NCBI RefSeq assembly: GCF_020026915.1
Contig: NZ_JAINUY010000001.1
Location: forward strand, 186,001-250,000
DNA: 64,000 bases
Direction: 5' to 3'
From: Flavobacterium potami
Lineage (GTDB): Bacteria > Bacteroidota > Bacteroidia > Flavobacteriales > Flavobacteriaceae
Part shown: positions 23,795-32,156 of the stretch, in pieces
Layout: the number at the start of each line of letters is the position of its first letter
Numbering within the stretch: position 1 is the stretch's first letter
Notes under the pieces: model-generated
Seen by the model: only the letters and a program-made list of their open reading frames with translations
Database searches by the model: none
Told to the model about the DNA's origin: nothing
Program-made: the position numbers and the translations under genes

Positions 23795-25213
23795 TTATGC
23801 TTTTAAAACCTTACTTTGGCAAACAAAATCTGATTTTGGAACATTCGTTTTTGAAATTGCTCCGAAACCGCCTTCCACTTCAGAGAAATTTCTGAAACCT
23901 CTTGCTTGAAGTATTGAAGCAGCAATCATACTTCTGTATCCGCCAGCACAATGCAAATAGAAATGCTCATTCGGATTAATATCTTTTACCCAGTCATTAA
24001 TATAAGCGAGAGGTTTGCTGTAAGCTTCGTCAATATGTTCTGCTTCGTATTCTGATTCTTTACGAATATCTACCACTTTATCTTCACCAAATTTAAATTC
24101 GTTTGCAAATTGTTCAGCAGTAATTCTGTTTACGGTATCTGTTTCAAAACCTGCATTTTGCCAAGCTTCAAATCCACCTTCCAAATGTCCAATGATGGTA
24201 TCAAAACCAACACGGCTTAAACGTGTAACAGTTTCTTCTTCCATTCCTGCTGCAGTAACCAAAATAATTGGCTGTTTTACATCAGCAATTAAAGTTCCAA
24301 CCCAAGGAGCAAAATCACCATTGATTCCAATATTAATAGATTGCGGAATAAATCCTTTGCTGAAATCAGCTGCGCTTCTGGTATCTAAAATTAAAGCGCC
24401 AGTTTCTTCTGCAATCGCTTCAAATTCTTTGGCATTTATCGCTTTCATTCCGTTGTGTAAAACCGTTTCAAAGCTTTCGTAACCTTGTTTGTTCATGGCA
24501 ACGTTCATACTGAAATAGGCTGGAGGAGGCAATAATCCGTCAGTTACTTCTTTGATGAATTCAGCTTCGGTCATATTAGCACGCAAAGCGTAGTTTGTTG
24601 CTTTTTGATTTCCGATTGTTGAAACTGTTTCTTTGCTCATGTTTTTTCCACAGGCGCTTCCCGCACCGTGCGCAGGATAAACAATCACGTCATCAGCCAA
24701 AGTCATGATTTTATCTCTTAAAGAATGAAATAAAATCCCAGCCAATTGATCTTGTGTCATTCCAGCTGCTTTCTGAGCTAAATCAGGACGACCAACATCT
24801 CCAATGAATAAAGTATCTCCAGAGAAAATCGCGTGATCTTTTCCGTTTTCATCAATTAATAAAAAAGTACTACTCTCCATAGTATGTCCAGGAGTATGTA
24901 AAACTTTAATCGTAACTTTTCCAAGTTTGAATTCCTGTCCGTCTTTTGCAGAAATGCAATCAAATTCGCAAGCTGCGTTTGGTCCGTAAACAATTGGAGC
25001 TCCAGTTTCTTTACTTAAATCAACATGTCCAGAAACGAAATCGGCGTGGAAATGTGTTTCAAAAATATATTTCAGCTTTACTCCGTCGCGTTCCAAACGA
25101 TCTAAGTATGGCTGCGTTTCTCTAAGCGGATCAATAATGGCCGCTTCGCCATTTGAAGTGATATAATATGCACCTTGCGCAAGGCATCCGGTGTAAATTT
25201 GCTCTATTTTCAT
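23795..25213 (-). CDS. MBL-fold hydrolase fused to two rhodanese domains (persulfide dioxygenase-like)
   Basis: 472 residues. The metallo-beta-lactamase domain (about 1-240) has FETHFHADFVSGHVDL, LHTPGHTMESS, FSGDTLFIGDVGRPDL and VYPAHGAGSACGKN, matching the ETHE1/persulfide-dioxygenase metal ligands. Rhodanese 1 (about 258-355) has LDTRSAADFSKGF but no cysteine at the active-site loop (VTAAGMEEE), so it is probably non-catalytic. Rhodanese 2 (about 365-460) has the active loop HCAGGYRS with cysteine. It likely oxidises or transfers persulfide sulfur in the cytosol. The adjacent split YeeE transporter fits a sulfide/persulfide handling module. Confidence 0.92.
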   Translation of the reverse strand: MKIEQIYTGCLAQGAYYITSNGEAAIIDPLRETQPYLDRLERDGVKLKYIFETHFHADFVSGHVDLSKETGAPIVYGPNAACEFDCISAKDGQEFKLGKVTIKVLHTPGHTMESSTFLLIDENGKDHAIFSGDTLFIGDVGRPDLAQKAAGMTQDQLAGILFHSLRDKIMTLADDVIVYPAHGAGSACGKNMSKETVSTIGNQKATNYALRANMTEAEFIKEVTDGLLPPPAYFSMNVAMNKQGYESFETVLHNGMKAINAKEFEAIAEETGALILDTRSAADFSKGFIPQSINIGINGDFAPWVGTLIADVKQPIILVTAAGMEEETVTRLSRVGFDTIIGHLEGGFEAWQNAGFETDTVNRITAEQFANEFKFGEDKVVDIRKESEYEAEHIDEAYSKPLAYINDWVKDINPNEHFYLHCAGGYRSMIAASILQARGFRNFSEVEGGFGAISKTNVPKSDFVCQSKVLKA

Positions 25214-25249
25214 GATAGGTATTGTAAAATGATGGGATACAAAGGTAAC

Positions 25250-25257
25250 TTTGTTTT
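25250..25257 (-). promoter_or_regulatory. -7 promoter box of the MBL-rhodanese / YeeE operon
   Basis: TACCTTTG on the minus strand, an exact TAnnTTTG, 36 nt before the ATG. Confidence 0.5.
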
Positions 25258-25318
25258 TTAAAAAAATAGGTGACTAATGTTACAGAAATTAGGTTTTTGT
25301 GTAAAAAAATGTAGTTTA

Positions 25319-25415
25319 ACCATATAAGCGATATAAGTTCATTTTAGATTAGGGTTTATTAATTTAAGTAATATGAAAAACTCCAGCTTACAATTACTTA
25401 TATCACTTATATGGT
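25319..25415. repeat. ACCATATAAG palindromic element (copy 1, left of HD gene)
   Basis: ACCATATAAGCGATATAAGT (25319-25338) and ACTTATATCACTTATATGGT (25396-25415) pair over 20 bp with one G-T mismatch. The inner left word TTCATTTTAG is shared with copy 2 at 26066-26134. Confidence 0.85.
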
Positions 25416-25430
25416 AGAAAAAAATCTTTG

Positions 25431-25438
25431 TATTTTTG
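25431..25438 (+). promoter_or_regulatory. -7 promoter box of the HD hydrolase gene
   Basis: TATTTTTG, exact TAnnTTTG. It ends 30 nt before the ATG at 25469 and lies over a longer potential reading-frame start, which supports the downstream ATG. Confidence 0.55.
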
Positions 25439-25468
25439 CAATTCCACAAAGTCATTTATAAATTTCTT

Positions 25469-26059
25469 ATGAACACACAAGATTTATTAGATCAAATTGC
25501 TTTTATAAAAGAAATTGATAAAGTAAAATACATCCAACGCAAGACAAAATTATTCAACAGCGACAGATGCGAAAATGATGCAGAACACAGCTGGCATTTG
25601 GCTCTGATGGCGATTGTTTTGGCAGAACATTCCAACGAACCGATTGATGTTTTGAAAGTGGTGAAAATGGTTTTGATTCACGATATAGTAGAGATAGATG
25701 CAGGAGATGTTTTTATTTATGATACGGTAAAAAATCATTCAAATACAGATGAAGAACGATTGGCTGCCAATAGAATTTTTGGTTTACTTCCTGAAAAACA
25801 AAAGGAAGAATTTATTGCAATCTGGGAAGAATTTGAAGCTGGGGAAACCAACGAAGCTAAATTCGCAAAATCAATGGATCGTTTAGAACCTTTACTGCAG
25901 AACACTTCAAACAACGGCGGAACTTGGAAAGAATTTGGAGTGAAATATGATAAAGTTTACGAAAAGAAAAGTGTCATAAAAGAAGGTTCAAAATCGATTT
26001 GGAATTACGCTGAAGGCTTGATCAACGAAAGTGTAGAAAAAGGAATTTTGGAGAAATGA
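25469..26059 (+). CDS. HD-domain phosphohydrolase (YfbR/HD_3 type)
   Basis: 196 residues from the ATG at 25469 (MNTQDLLDQIAFIKEIDKVK). HD signature residues: DAEHSWHLALMAIVLAEHSN (first His), VVKMVLIHDIVEIDAGDVFI (HD pair and the following E.D), then KSMDRLEPLLQNTSNNGGTW with the distal Asp. This subgroup contains 5'-deoxynucleotidases and related phosphohydrolases; the substrate is not known. It is flanked on both sides by copies of one palindromic element and precedes cydAB. Confidence 0.88.
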   Translation: MNTQDLLDQIAFIKEIDKVKYIQRKTKLFNSDRCENDAEHSWHLALMAIVLAEHSNEPIDVLKVVKMVLIHDIVEIDAGDVFIYDTVKNHSNTDEERLAANRIFGLLPEKQKEEFIAIWEEFEAGETNEAKFAKSMDRLEPLLQNTSNNGGTWKEFGVKYDKVYEKKSVIKEGSKSIWNYAEGLINESVEKGILEK

Positions 26060-26065
26060 TTTTTC

Positions 26066-26134
26066 ACCATATAAGTTATATAAGTTCATTTTAGTTTTAC
26101 GCAAAAATATATTTACTTATATAACTTATATGGT
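26066..26134. repeat. ACCATATAAG palindromic element (copy 2, right of HD gene)
   Basis: ACCATATAAGTTATATAAGT (26066-26085) and ACTTATATAACTTATATGGT (26115-26134) are perfect 20-bp arms with a 29-nt loop. It begins 6 nt after the HD stop codon and may act as its transcript end. Confidence 0.85.
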
Positions 26135-26188
26135 TTAAAATTTTAAAAAGAAACTCATGTTTTAAGAGGCAATTCGGGTTCTAATGGT

Positions 26189-26196
26189 TAAATTTG
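26189..26196 (+). promoter_or_regulatory. -7 promoter box of cydAB
   Basis: TAAATTTG, exact TAnnTTTG, 26 nt before the ATG at 26223. An earlier in-frame start at 26184 would overlap this box. Confidence 0.5.
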
Positions 26197-26222
26197 TGGA
26201 ACTTCATAAACAAATTACCATT

Positions 26223-27569
26223 ATGGAAGAAATGCTCTTTTATGATCGAATGCAATTTGCCTTCACCATTACTTTTCATTATCTTTTTCCGCAACTTACA
26301 ATGGGTCTTTCGCTCATCATTGTTTACTTCAAGTGGAAATTTCTCAAAACTAAAGACGAACAATACAATCATGCCACCCATTTCTGGATGAAGATCTTTG
26401 CCCTCAATTTTGCAATGGGAGTTGTAACCGGAATTCCGATGGAGTTTCAGTTTGGAACCAACTGGGCAAAATTCTCCGAATTAACAGGTGGAATCATCGG
26501 ACAAACCCTTGCAATGGAAGGAATGTTTTCTTTCTTTCTTGAATCTTCATTTTTAGGAATATTTTTGTTTGGAGAAAAACTCCTCGGACATAAATGGCAT
26601 TTTGTAACCGGATTATTGATCATGATTGGTTCCTGGGCCAGCGGATTTCTAATCATCGCCACACATTCCTGGATGCAGAATCCCGTTGGTTACGAAATCT
26701 TAGAAAACGGAAAATTTGTTCTGAATAATTTTCAGGCTTTATTTTTAAATCCGTGGCTTTGGCCTTCTTATTTGCACAATCAAGCGGCTTCTATGGTAAC
26801 GAGTTCTTTTGTTGTTGCCGGAATTGGAGCTTTTTATATTTTAAGTAAAAAGAATGTTTCTTTCGGGAAATTGTTCTTAAAAACAGGTGTAATATTCGGA
26901 TTGATTTCGAGTATTGTTGTGGCTGTTCCAACGGGAGATTTAGCTGCGAAAAACGTTGTGAAATATCAACCAGTGACTTTTGCCGCTATGGAAGGAATTT
27001 TTCATACCGAGAAAAAAGGTTCTGAAATTGTTTTAATAGGTCAGCCCGATGTAAAAGACAAAAAACTTGATAACAAAATTGCTGTTCCAAATATTTTGAG
27101 TTTCCTAACTTATGGAAATTGGGATCAGGAAATAAAAGGTTTAGATCAGTTTGAAGAAGATTTACATCCAACAAATATTTCTGGATTGTATTATGCTTAT
27201 CATATTATGGTAGGTTTAGGAACTGTTTTTATTGGTTTAATGGCATTGTCTCTTTTCCAGTTAATACGAGGAAAATTGTTTCAAACCAAATGGCTTTTAT
27301 GGTCATTAATGTTCATGATGCCATTTCCTTACATTGCCAATACAACGGGTTGGTACACGGCCGAGTTAGGAAGACAACCTTGGTTGGTTTACAATTTATT
27401 GCGAACATCAGAGGGTGCTTCGCCGACTGTTTCTTCTGGAAATACTTTATTCACGTTACTTGGTTTTATAGGTTTATACCTTTTACTCGGAATGTTGTTT
27501 TTGCTTTTGGTTGGAAAGATTATCAATAAAGGACCGCACAATGTGGAACTTTCAACAGAAAAAATATAA
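26223..27569 (+). CDS. cydA: Cytochrome bd quinol oxidase subunit I
   Basis: Inner-membrane oxidase reducing oxygen with quinol, active at low oxygen. 448 residues from the ATG at 26223 (MEEMLFYDRMQFAFTITFHY), where His of TFHY is a haem ligand. Other hallmarks: GIPMEFQFGTNW, the acidic proton path EGMFSFFLESSFLG, FLIIATHSWMQNPVGY and GWYTAELGRQPWLVYNLLRT. The Q-loop is of the short type. cydB follows after 2 nt. No CydX-like small subunit was recognised downstream. Confidence 0.96.
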   Translation: MEEMLFYDRMQFAFTITFHYLFPQLTMGLSLIIVYFKWKFLKTKDEQYNHATHFWMKIFALNFAMGVVTGIPMEFQFGTNWAKFSELTGGIIGQTLAMEGMFSFFLESSFLGIFLFGEKLLGHKWHFVTGLLIMIGSWASGFLIIATHSWMQNPVGYEILENGKFVLNNFQALFLNPWLWPSYLHNQAASMVTSSFVVAGIGAFYILSKKNVSFGKLFLKTGVIFGLISSIVVAVPTGDLAAKNVVKYQPVTFAAMEGIFHTEKKGSEIVLIGQPDVKDKKLDNKIAVPNILSFLTYGNWDQEIKGLDQFEEDLHPTNISGLYYAYHIMVGLGTVFIGLMALSLFQLIRGKLFQTKWLLWSLMFMMPFPYIANTTGWYTAELGRQPWLVYNLLRTSEGASPTVSSGNTLFTLLGFIGLYLLLGMLFLLLVGKIINKGPHNVELSTEKI

Positions 27570-27571
27570 AT

Positions 27572-28648
27572 ATGGAATTTTTTTGGTACGTAGTTTTAAT
27601 GGGAATTCTGGCTGTTTATCTGGTTTTAGACGGCTATGATTTTGGCGCAGGAATTATTCATTTATTTTTTGCCGATACAGAAAAAGATAAAAAAGCAATT
27701 ACAAGCGCCATTGGTCCGTTTTGGGATGCCAATGAAGTTTGGCTGATTGCAGCGGGAGGGGTTTTGTTTTTTGCTTTTCCAACTTTATACGCGTCTTCTT
27801 TCAGTGGATTTTATCTGCCTTTAATCATGATTTTATGGTTGTTGATTTTCCGAGCAATCGGATTAGAAATGCGCGGACAAGTACACAATCATATGTGGGA
27901 AGCAATTTGGGATAAAGCGTTTGGAATTGCAAGTTTACTTTTGGCTCTTTTCTTCGGAATTGCCTTAGGAAATATCGTTCGCGGCGTTAATCTCGGAATG
28001 GTGCAAAACGGAGTTTCAACACAGGAACCGCATTTTTTCTTTTTGCCTTTGTGGAATCCGACTTTTAGTCCGCAGGCGAATGAATTGGGAATTATCGATT
28101 GGTTTACGCTTTTCCTCGGAATTGTGAGTGTTGTAGCATTGACGATTCACGGTGCCAACTGGATTATTTATAAAACAAATTCGGCTTTAAATCCGAAATT
28201 GAAAAATGTGGTTTTTAAATTGAATTTTGTTTTGCTTGTTTTGGTTTTTATTTCCTTAGGAATTTGGCATTTTATCGAACCAAAACCGTTTCATAATTTC
28301 GTAGAAAATCCGATTCTTTGGTTTTTTCCTTTACTGACTTTTGTTGGAATTGCTGGATTGTTCAAAGTTCGCTCTTTCAAAAAAGACGGTCACGGATTTG
28401 TTTTTTCAACCTTATTTTTATTGGGCGGATTTGCGTCAACAGCGGTTTCGATTTTTCCGAATGTTTTGCCTTCAACCAATAATGTAAATCCGTCATTAAC
28501 AATTTATAATACTGCCGCTCACGAATACGGATTAAATGCTGGATTGAGTTGGTTTTTTGTGGCTTTGTTTCTGGTGATTATTTATTTTATTATTCAATAT
28601 CGCGTTTTCAGTGGTAAAATGGATGATATTGGGTATGGAGAACATTGA
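27572..28648 (+). CDS. cydB: Cytochrome bd quinol oxidase subunit II
   Basis: 358 residues with eight to nine membrane helices. The family N-terminus is clear: YLVLDGYDFGAGIIHLFF, then SAIGPFWDANEVWLIAAGGV and FPTLYASSFSGFYLPLIMIL, FRAIGLEMRGQ. It pairs with CydA. Start and stop are secure from the 2-nt spacing. A repeat-rich region follows, without an obvious cyd assembly gene (cydCD absent here). Confidence 0.96.
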   Translation: MEFFWYVVLMGILAVYLVLDGYDFGAGIIHLFFADTEKDKKAITSAIGPFWDANEVWLIAAGGVLFFAFPTLYASSFSGFYLPLIMILWLLIFRAIGLEMRGQVHNHMWEAIWDKAFGIASLLLALFFGIALGNIVRGVNLGMVQNGVSTQEPHFFFLPLWNPTFSPQANELGIIDWFTLFLGIVSVVALTIHGANWIIYKTNSALNPKLKNVVFKLNFVLLVLVFISLGIWHFIEPKPFHNFVENPILWFFPLLTFVGIAGLFKVRSFKKDGHGFVFSTLFLLGGFASTAVSIFPNVLPSTNNVNPSLTIYNTAAHEYGLNAGLSWFFVALFLVIIYFIIQYRVFSGKMDDIGYGEH

Positions 28649-28776
28649 TTTTTTTATAGCCGCGACTCGAGCGATAGCGAACAGACGAAGCAACTCAAGA
28701 ATTTTTATTTAATATAAATGAATTCTGAATTTTGCAGCTATGAATTACACGAATTTTAATTTCTTCAATATAGGAT

Positions 28777-28909
28777 GAATTGCCTCCAGCTTTAGCTGGA
28801 GGTTTTTTGTTTGCATTTGAATTAGGCTTTAGCCAAAAAAAACGTAAAGTTTGGCTAAAGCCTTTTTTGTATATATTTGATTACCTCCAGCTAAAGCTGG
28901 AGGCAATTC
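28777..28909. repeat. Nested palindrome, CCTCCAGCTTTAGC family (copy 1)
   Basis: The ends GAATTGCCTCCAGC (28777-28790) and GCTGGAGGCAATTC (28896-28909) are perfectly complementary, each end is itself a hairpin (CCTCCAGCTTTAGCTGGAGG), and a third hairpin AGGCTTTAGCCAAA / TTTGGCTAAAGCCT sits in the middle. The first hairpin is followed by TTTTTT and may terminate cydAB. A relative is at 59633-59752. Confidence 0.85.
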
Positions 28910-28930
28910 AAGAAAAATATAAATTAAACT

Positions 28931-29392
28931 ATGAAAAAACTAATTTTAATGATAATCTGTTTTTTAGTTTTAAGTTGTAAAAAACAGGATTTAGATCAAG
29001 ATAAAAGTTTTCCAAATAAGGAAAATGAGGCTTTGAAGAAAAAGAATGATTCACTAAAACGAAAGCTCGAGATTGCAGAAGAAGCTATTGTAATTCTTCA
29101 ACATCGAAATATTTGGTATGATGCTGAAAATGATAATCCCAATTTTAAAAATAAAGGAATAAAAGATCCTGAAGAATTTATAATTACGGAATTAAAAAAA
29201 AGACCTGAATTGATTCCAATGAAAGCTACATTAGGTGGAGAAATGTCTTTTGGAGCCGTTCAGCTTTTAGGAAGCAAATATTTAATTGCCTTTTATGAAG
29301 ATGGACATATAGAAGGAAAAAGTATTTATAGTTATAAATTGAATGATTCTGGCAAAGTTGAGTTTAAATTGGTGGCTTCTGAAGAAAATTGA
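28931..29392 (+). CDS. Hypothetical lipoprotein with coiled coil, 153 aa
   Basis: Not recognised. MKKLILMIICFLVLSCKKQD is a lipoprotein signal (lipobox VLSC, Cys 16). Residues about 30-60 (EALKKKNDSLKRKLEIAEEA) form a heptad coiled coil, followed by a compact globular part that ends with YEDGHIEGKSIYSYKLNDSG. It is the first of a run of small plus-strand unknowns, and the next gene begins 2 nt later. Confidence 0.7.
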   Translation: MKKLILMIICFLVLSCKKQDLDQDKSFPNKENEALKKKNDSLKRKLEIAEEAIVILQHRNIWYDAENDNPNFKNKGIKDPEEFIITELKKRPELIPMKATLGGEMSFGAVQLLGSKYLIAFYEDGHIEGKSIYSYKLNDSGKVEFKLVASEEN

Positions 29393-29394
29393 AG

Positions 29395-29766
29395 ATGATA
29401 AATTTGAGCAATAAACAATTAAAAAAGATTGTAAATGTTATTGTTGCTATATTTGCGATTGTTCTTTTTGTCAAGTCCTTTGTAATTGACACAAGACAGG
29501 AAAGACTTAATCGTGGATTGGAAAACATTAAGGAAGAAGAATTTCAAGGTGTCGTTATCAAAAAAGGTTTTGAAAAATATAATCACAATGCCTCAATGAT
29601 ATATTTAAATAATGAAAGTAAATTTGCTATTTTTGGTCAGTTTTGGTCACAAATAAAAATTGATGACTCCATAGTAAAAAGAAAAGGCGAAACTTTTTTT
29701 ACAATATATAGAAATAATAAAATGTTTGTACTGGATAATAGAGAGATAATCGAAGCTTGTAAATAG
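29395..29766 (+). CDS. Hypothetical single-pass membrane protein, 123 aa
   Basis: Not recognised. ATG at 29395 (MINLSNKQLKKIVNVIVA); a TTG two codons earlier overlapping the preceding stop is also possible. One membrane helix at about 12-31 (IVNVIVAIFAIVLFVKSFVI), then a short soluble part with VVIKKGFEKYNHNASMIYLN. This beta-strand pattern with a conserved K-x(3)-N-H is seen in small Flavobacterium proteins of unknown role (from memory, not searched). Translation is probably coupled to the upstream lipoprotein. Confidence 0.65.
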   Translation: MINLSNKQLKKIVNVIVAIFAIVLFVKSFVIDTRQERLNRGLENIKEEEFQGVVIKKGFEKYNHNASMIYLNNESKFAIFGQFWSQIKIDDSIVKRKGETFFTIYRNNKMFVLDNREIIEACK

Positions 29767-30042
29767 TAAAAATTCATAAAAAAATAAAAGAACAAGCGGA
29801 TAGTCTTCGATAGGCATTTGGATTTAAACCGACTACAAAAACAGCCTGATTCAGGAAACTTTATAAGCATAATCATTTATTAAAGATTTAATTACAACTA
29901 TTAGTTATATTCTATAATTTTTATTGTAAGAAAAAAAACTGGCTAATGTTTAATTTTACGTATCTAAGAATTTTTCCCCCAAAGAATTTTTAGAAAATGA
30001 TTTTTACTAAAAGCTTAAATCCTTTTTTACCTACAAATTATT
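29767..30042. other. Intergenic gap without recognised gene
   Basis: AT-rich, no hairpin with T-run, no TAnnTTTG box in a clear position. Nothing else seen. Confidence 0.5.
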
Positions 30043-30447
30043 ATGCCCTTAACGATTTTACCAGACAAGATTAGATTTTCATACAAATCTAAAAATTGGC
30101 AATACCACTTTGATGAAATTAAAGAAATTGGACTACTGAAAAAAAAGAAAAAGTACTTTCTAGAAAACGGTGCTTTTGTTGCAGTAACTGCTGTAACGTA
30201 TTATTGTATGTTGTTTTCTGACTTAATGGATTTATATTATATCATTCCAGCGATTTTGTGCTATACACTTATTATAGCAATCAGATTTAATGATTCTACA
30301 GAATTTGTATATTTTATTTTTGTGAAAGATATTTATCAAAAAGAAATAAAAGCCAAAATTGAATCAAAAGATCATACCTTGGTCAGCAAACAAATAGATT
30401 ATTATTTGGATCTTCAGTTCGAAAGAAATATTCAAAAAACAGCTTAA
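30043..30447 (+). CDS. Hypothetical membrane protein, 134 aa
   Basis: Not recognised. The N-terminal 40 residues resemble a short PH-like strand set (MPLTILPDKIRFSYKSKNWQ, HFDEIKEIGLLKKKKKYFLE), followed by two membrane helices (about 45-64 and 69-87) and a polar tail ending KQIDYYLDLQFERNIQKTA. The layout resembles small bacterial PH-like membrane proteins, but this is only a pattern impression. A 33-residue frame follows after 10 nt. Confidence 0.65.
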   Translation: MPLTILPDKIRFSYKSKNWQYHFDEIKEIGLLKKKKKYFLENGAFVAVTAVTYYCMLFSDLMDLYYIIPAILCYTLIIAIRFNDSTEFVYFIFVKDIYQKEIKAKIESKDHTLVSKQIDYYLDLQFERNIQKTA

Positions 30448-30457
30448 AAAATTATAA

Positions 30458-30559
30458 ATGTTTGTATTTGATATTTCCCGTTATGATGTTTTATTCATAA
30501 TGGCAGCTTTGATTTATGGTTATTTTATAACCAACAGGAAAAAATTAACGAAACGCTAA
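30458..30559 (+). CDS. Putative 33-residue membrane peptide
   Basis: ATG to TAA frame MFVFDISRYDVLFIMAALIY then GYFITNRKKLTKR: a single hydrophobic helix (about 11-24) followed by a basic tail, as in small membrane proteins obeying the positive-inside rule. It starts 10 nt after the preceding stop and shares its strand. Too short for automatic calling; coding status is inferred from the helix/tail pattern and spacing. Confidence 0.45.
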   Translation: MFVFDISRYDVLFIMAALIYGYFITNRKKLTKR

Positions 30560-30605
30560 GTCATATATTATAATTTATGAAGTAGTTTTAGAATACCAAA
30601 AATAA

Positions 30606-30654
30606 GTATAGTTGTGCTGTTAATGAATTTAATAGCGGGCTGTTTTAACTATAC
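30606..30654. promoter_or_regulatory. Inverted repeat upstream of the XRE regulator
   Basis: GTATAGTT (30606-30613) and AACTATAC (30647-30654) are perfect 8-bp arms with 33 nt between, 22 nt before the regulator ATG. A possible autoregulatory operator pair; unproven. Confidence 0.4.
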
Positions 30655-30676
30655 GTGATCCCTAAGCAAAAAAAAT

Positions 30677-31063
30677 ATGGCCGCAACGATTAAAAACAAA
30701 ATTAAAAATATTAGAGAGCTAAAGAATTACACTCAAGAATATATGGCAGAAAGATTAGGTGTAACGCAGGCTGGTTACAGCAAAATTGAAAAAGGAAAAA
30801 CGTCTCTGAGTTATGAAAAATTGGTTGAGATTGGAAGAATTTTGGATGTCAGCGTTGAAGATATTATTAGTTTTGATTATGATAAGTACTTTAATAACTT
30901 CAATAAAATAACAGGAAACAATAACGGTAGTATTTTAATCAATGCCGATAATTCATCTGAATTAAAAGAACTTTATGAAGACAAAATCCAGTTATTAGAA
31001 AAACTTTTAAATATTACAGAAAACGAATTAGAACGTTATAAAGATAAATTCGGAGAGATTTGA
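30677..31063 (+). CDS. XRE family HTH regulator with C-terminal coiled coil
   Basis: 128 residues. The Cro/C1-type HTH spans about 7-62: IRELKNYTQEYMAERLGVTQ, AGYSKIEKGKTSLSYEKLVE, IGRILDVSVEDIISFD. The tail (about 98-126, LKELYEDKIQLLEKLLNITE) is a coiled coil likely used for dimerisation. It is the last gene of the plus-strand block of small unknowns, with an inverted repeat in its leader. Regulates itself and perhaps neighbours (inference). Confidence 0.88.
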   Translation: MAATIKNKIKNIRELKNYTQEYMAERLGVTQAGYSKIEKGKTSLSYEKLVEIGRILDVSVEDIISFDYDKYFNNFNKITGNNNGSILINADNSSELKELYEDKIQLLEKLLNITENELERYKDKFGEI

Positions 31064-31188
31064 AATAAAGTTTAGTTTCATCTTTGTCAAAGTTTCAGGC
31101 TTTGACAAAGATTACTCTACAAGTAAAAAACTAAATTCAAAATATTTAAAAATCTATACAGATTAGCACAATCTGAAGACATTAAATT

Positions 31189-31974
31189 CTAAAATAAAAC
31201 TTCTTTGGCGATTATATAAAATCCCATAACAAGAACAAACCAACCAAAAAGCGGTTTCAATTTTGTTCCGTCTATTTTTTTAGAAAGCTGACTACCAATA
31301 AACATTCCGATTAAAGCCATTGCAGAAACACTTAACAAGAAAGTATAATTGATAGGTGTTCCGATGTATAAATCGCCAGCAAAACCGATTGAAGAATTAA
31401 TGGTGATAATTAATAAAGAAGTTCCAACGGCTTGTTTCATTGGTAAATTGGCAAAGAACAATAAGGCTGGAATAATTAAGAATCCGCCTCCAGCGCCCAG
31501 AAACCCAGTTACAATGCCAACTAAAAACCCGATTATACTCAATTGAATATAATTGGTTTCTTTGGTTTTAATATCTGGCTGTCTTCTTTTAATCATAGAA
31601 ATTGCAGCCGTTATCATAAGTACCGAAAAGATAATCATAATCAGAAAATCTTTGGAAACCGTATAAGAAGCCACGCAAAATAAAGTAGCCGCAATCTGTG
31701 GAAAAATAACTTCGCGAATAATTAGAATCGAAATAATGGAAGGAATGGCAAAATATAATGCCGATTTCAATTTCAGATTTCCCATTTTATAGTGACTGTA
31801 ACTGCCAAAAAGCGCTGTTAGTCCGACAATAAATAAAGAATAAGAAGTGGCTTGATCTGGATTTACTTTAAATAAATACACTAAAATTGGAATAGTGAGA
31901 ATAGAACCACCGCCGCCAATTAAGCCAAGCGAAATTCCGATAATGATTGAAGCAAAAAAGCCTAAATATTCCAT
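31189..31974 (-). CDS. TauE/SafE family sulfur-compound exporter
   Basis: 261 residues, about eight membrane helices in two repeats. The family glycine motifs are visible in both halves: IGISLGLIGGGGSILTIPIL at the N-terminus and VGIVTGFLGAGGGFLIIPAL after the midpoint. Members move sulfite, sulfoacetate or other anions across the inner membrane. It lies next to a Crp/Fnr regulator and, 6 kb away on the same strand, the YeeE/MBL-rhodanese genes, so a role in sulfur handling is inferred. Confidence 0.9.
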   Translation of the reverse strand: MEYLGFFASIIIGISLGLIGGGGSILTIPILVYLFKVNPDQATSYSLFIVGLTALFGSYSHYKMGNLKLKSALYFAIPSIISILIIREVIFPQIAATLFCVASYTVSKDFLIMIIFSVLMITAAISMIKRRQPDIKTKETNYIQLSIIGFLVGIVTGFLGAGGGFLIIPALLFFANLPMKQAVGTSLLIITINSSIGFAGDLYIGTPINYTFLLSVSAMALIGMFIGSQLSKKIDGTKLKPLFGWFVLVMGFYIIAKEVLF

Positions 31975-32051
31975 TGCATTTATTTTAATGCAAAGTTGCT
32001 TCGGAAATTAAGATTCTACAGTAACATTTATCACAGATCTTGAATAATTTT

Positions 32052-32156
32052 ACCATTAAGATATTAAGTTAATTAAGCTATACTGTCTTAATGATGCTTT
32101 TTAAAAGTTAAGAAATATTAAGCAATCCAACTTAATTGCCTTAATGTCTTAATGGT
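32052..32156. repeat. CCATTAAG palindromic element (copy 2)
   Basis: ACCATTAAGATATTAAGTTA and TTAATGTCTTAATGGT close the element, with inner TTAAGAAATATTAAGCAATCCAACTTAATT matching the inner words of copy 1 at 23679. Its last base is the first base of the regulator stop codon. Confidence 0.8.
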
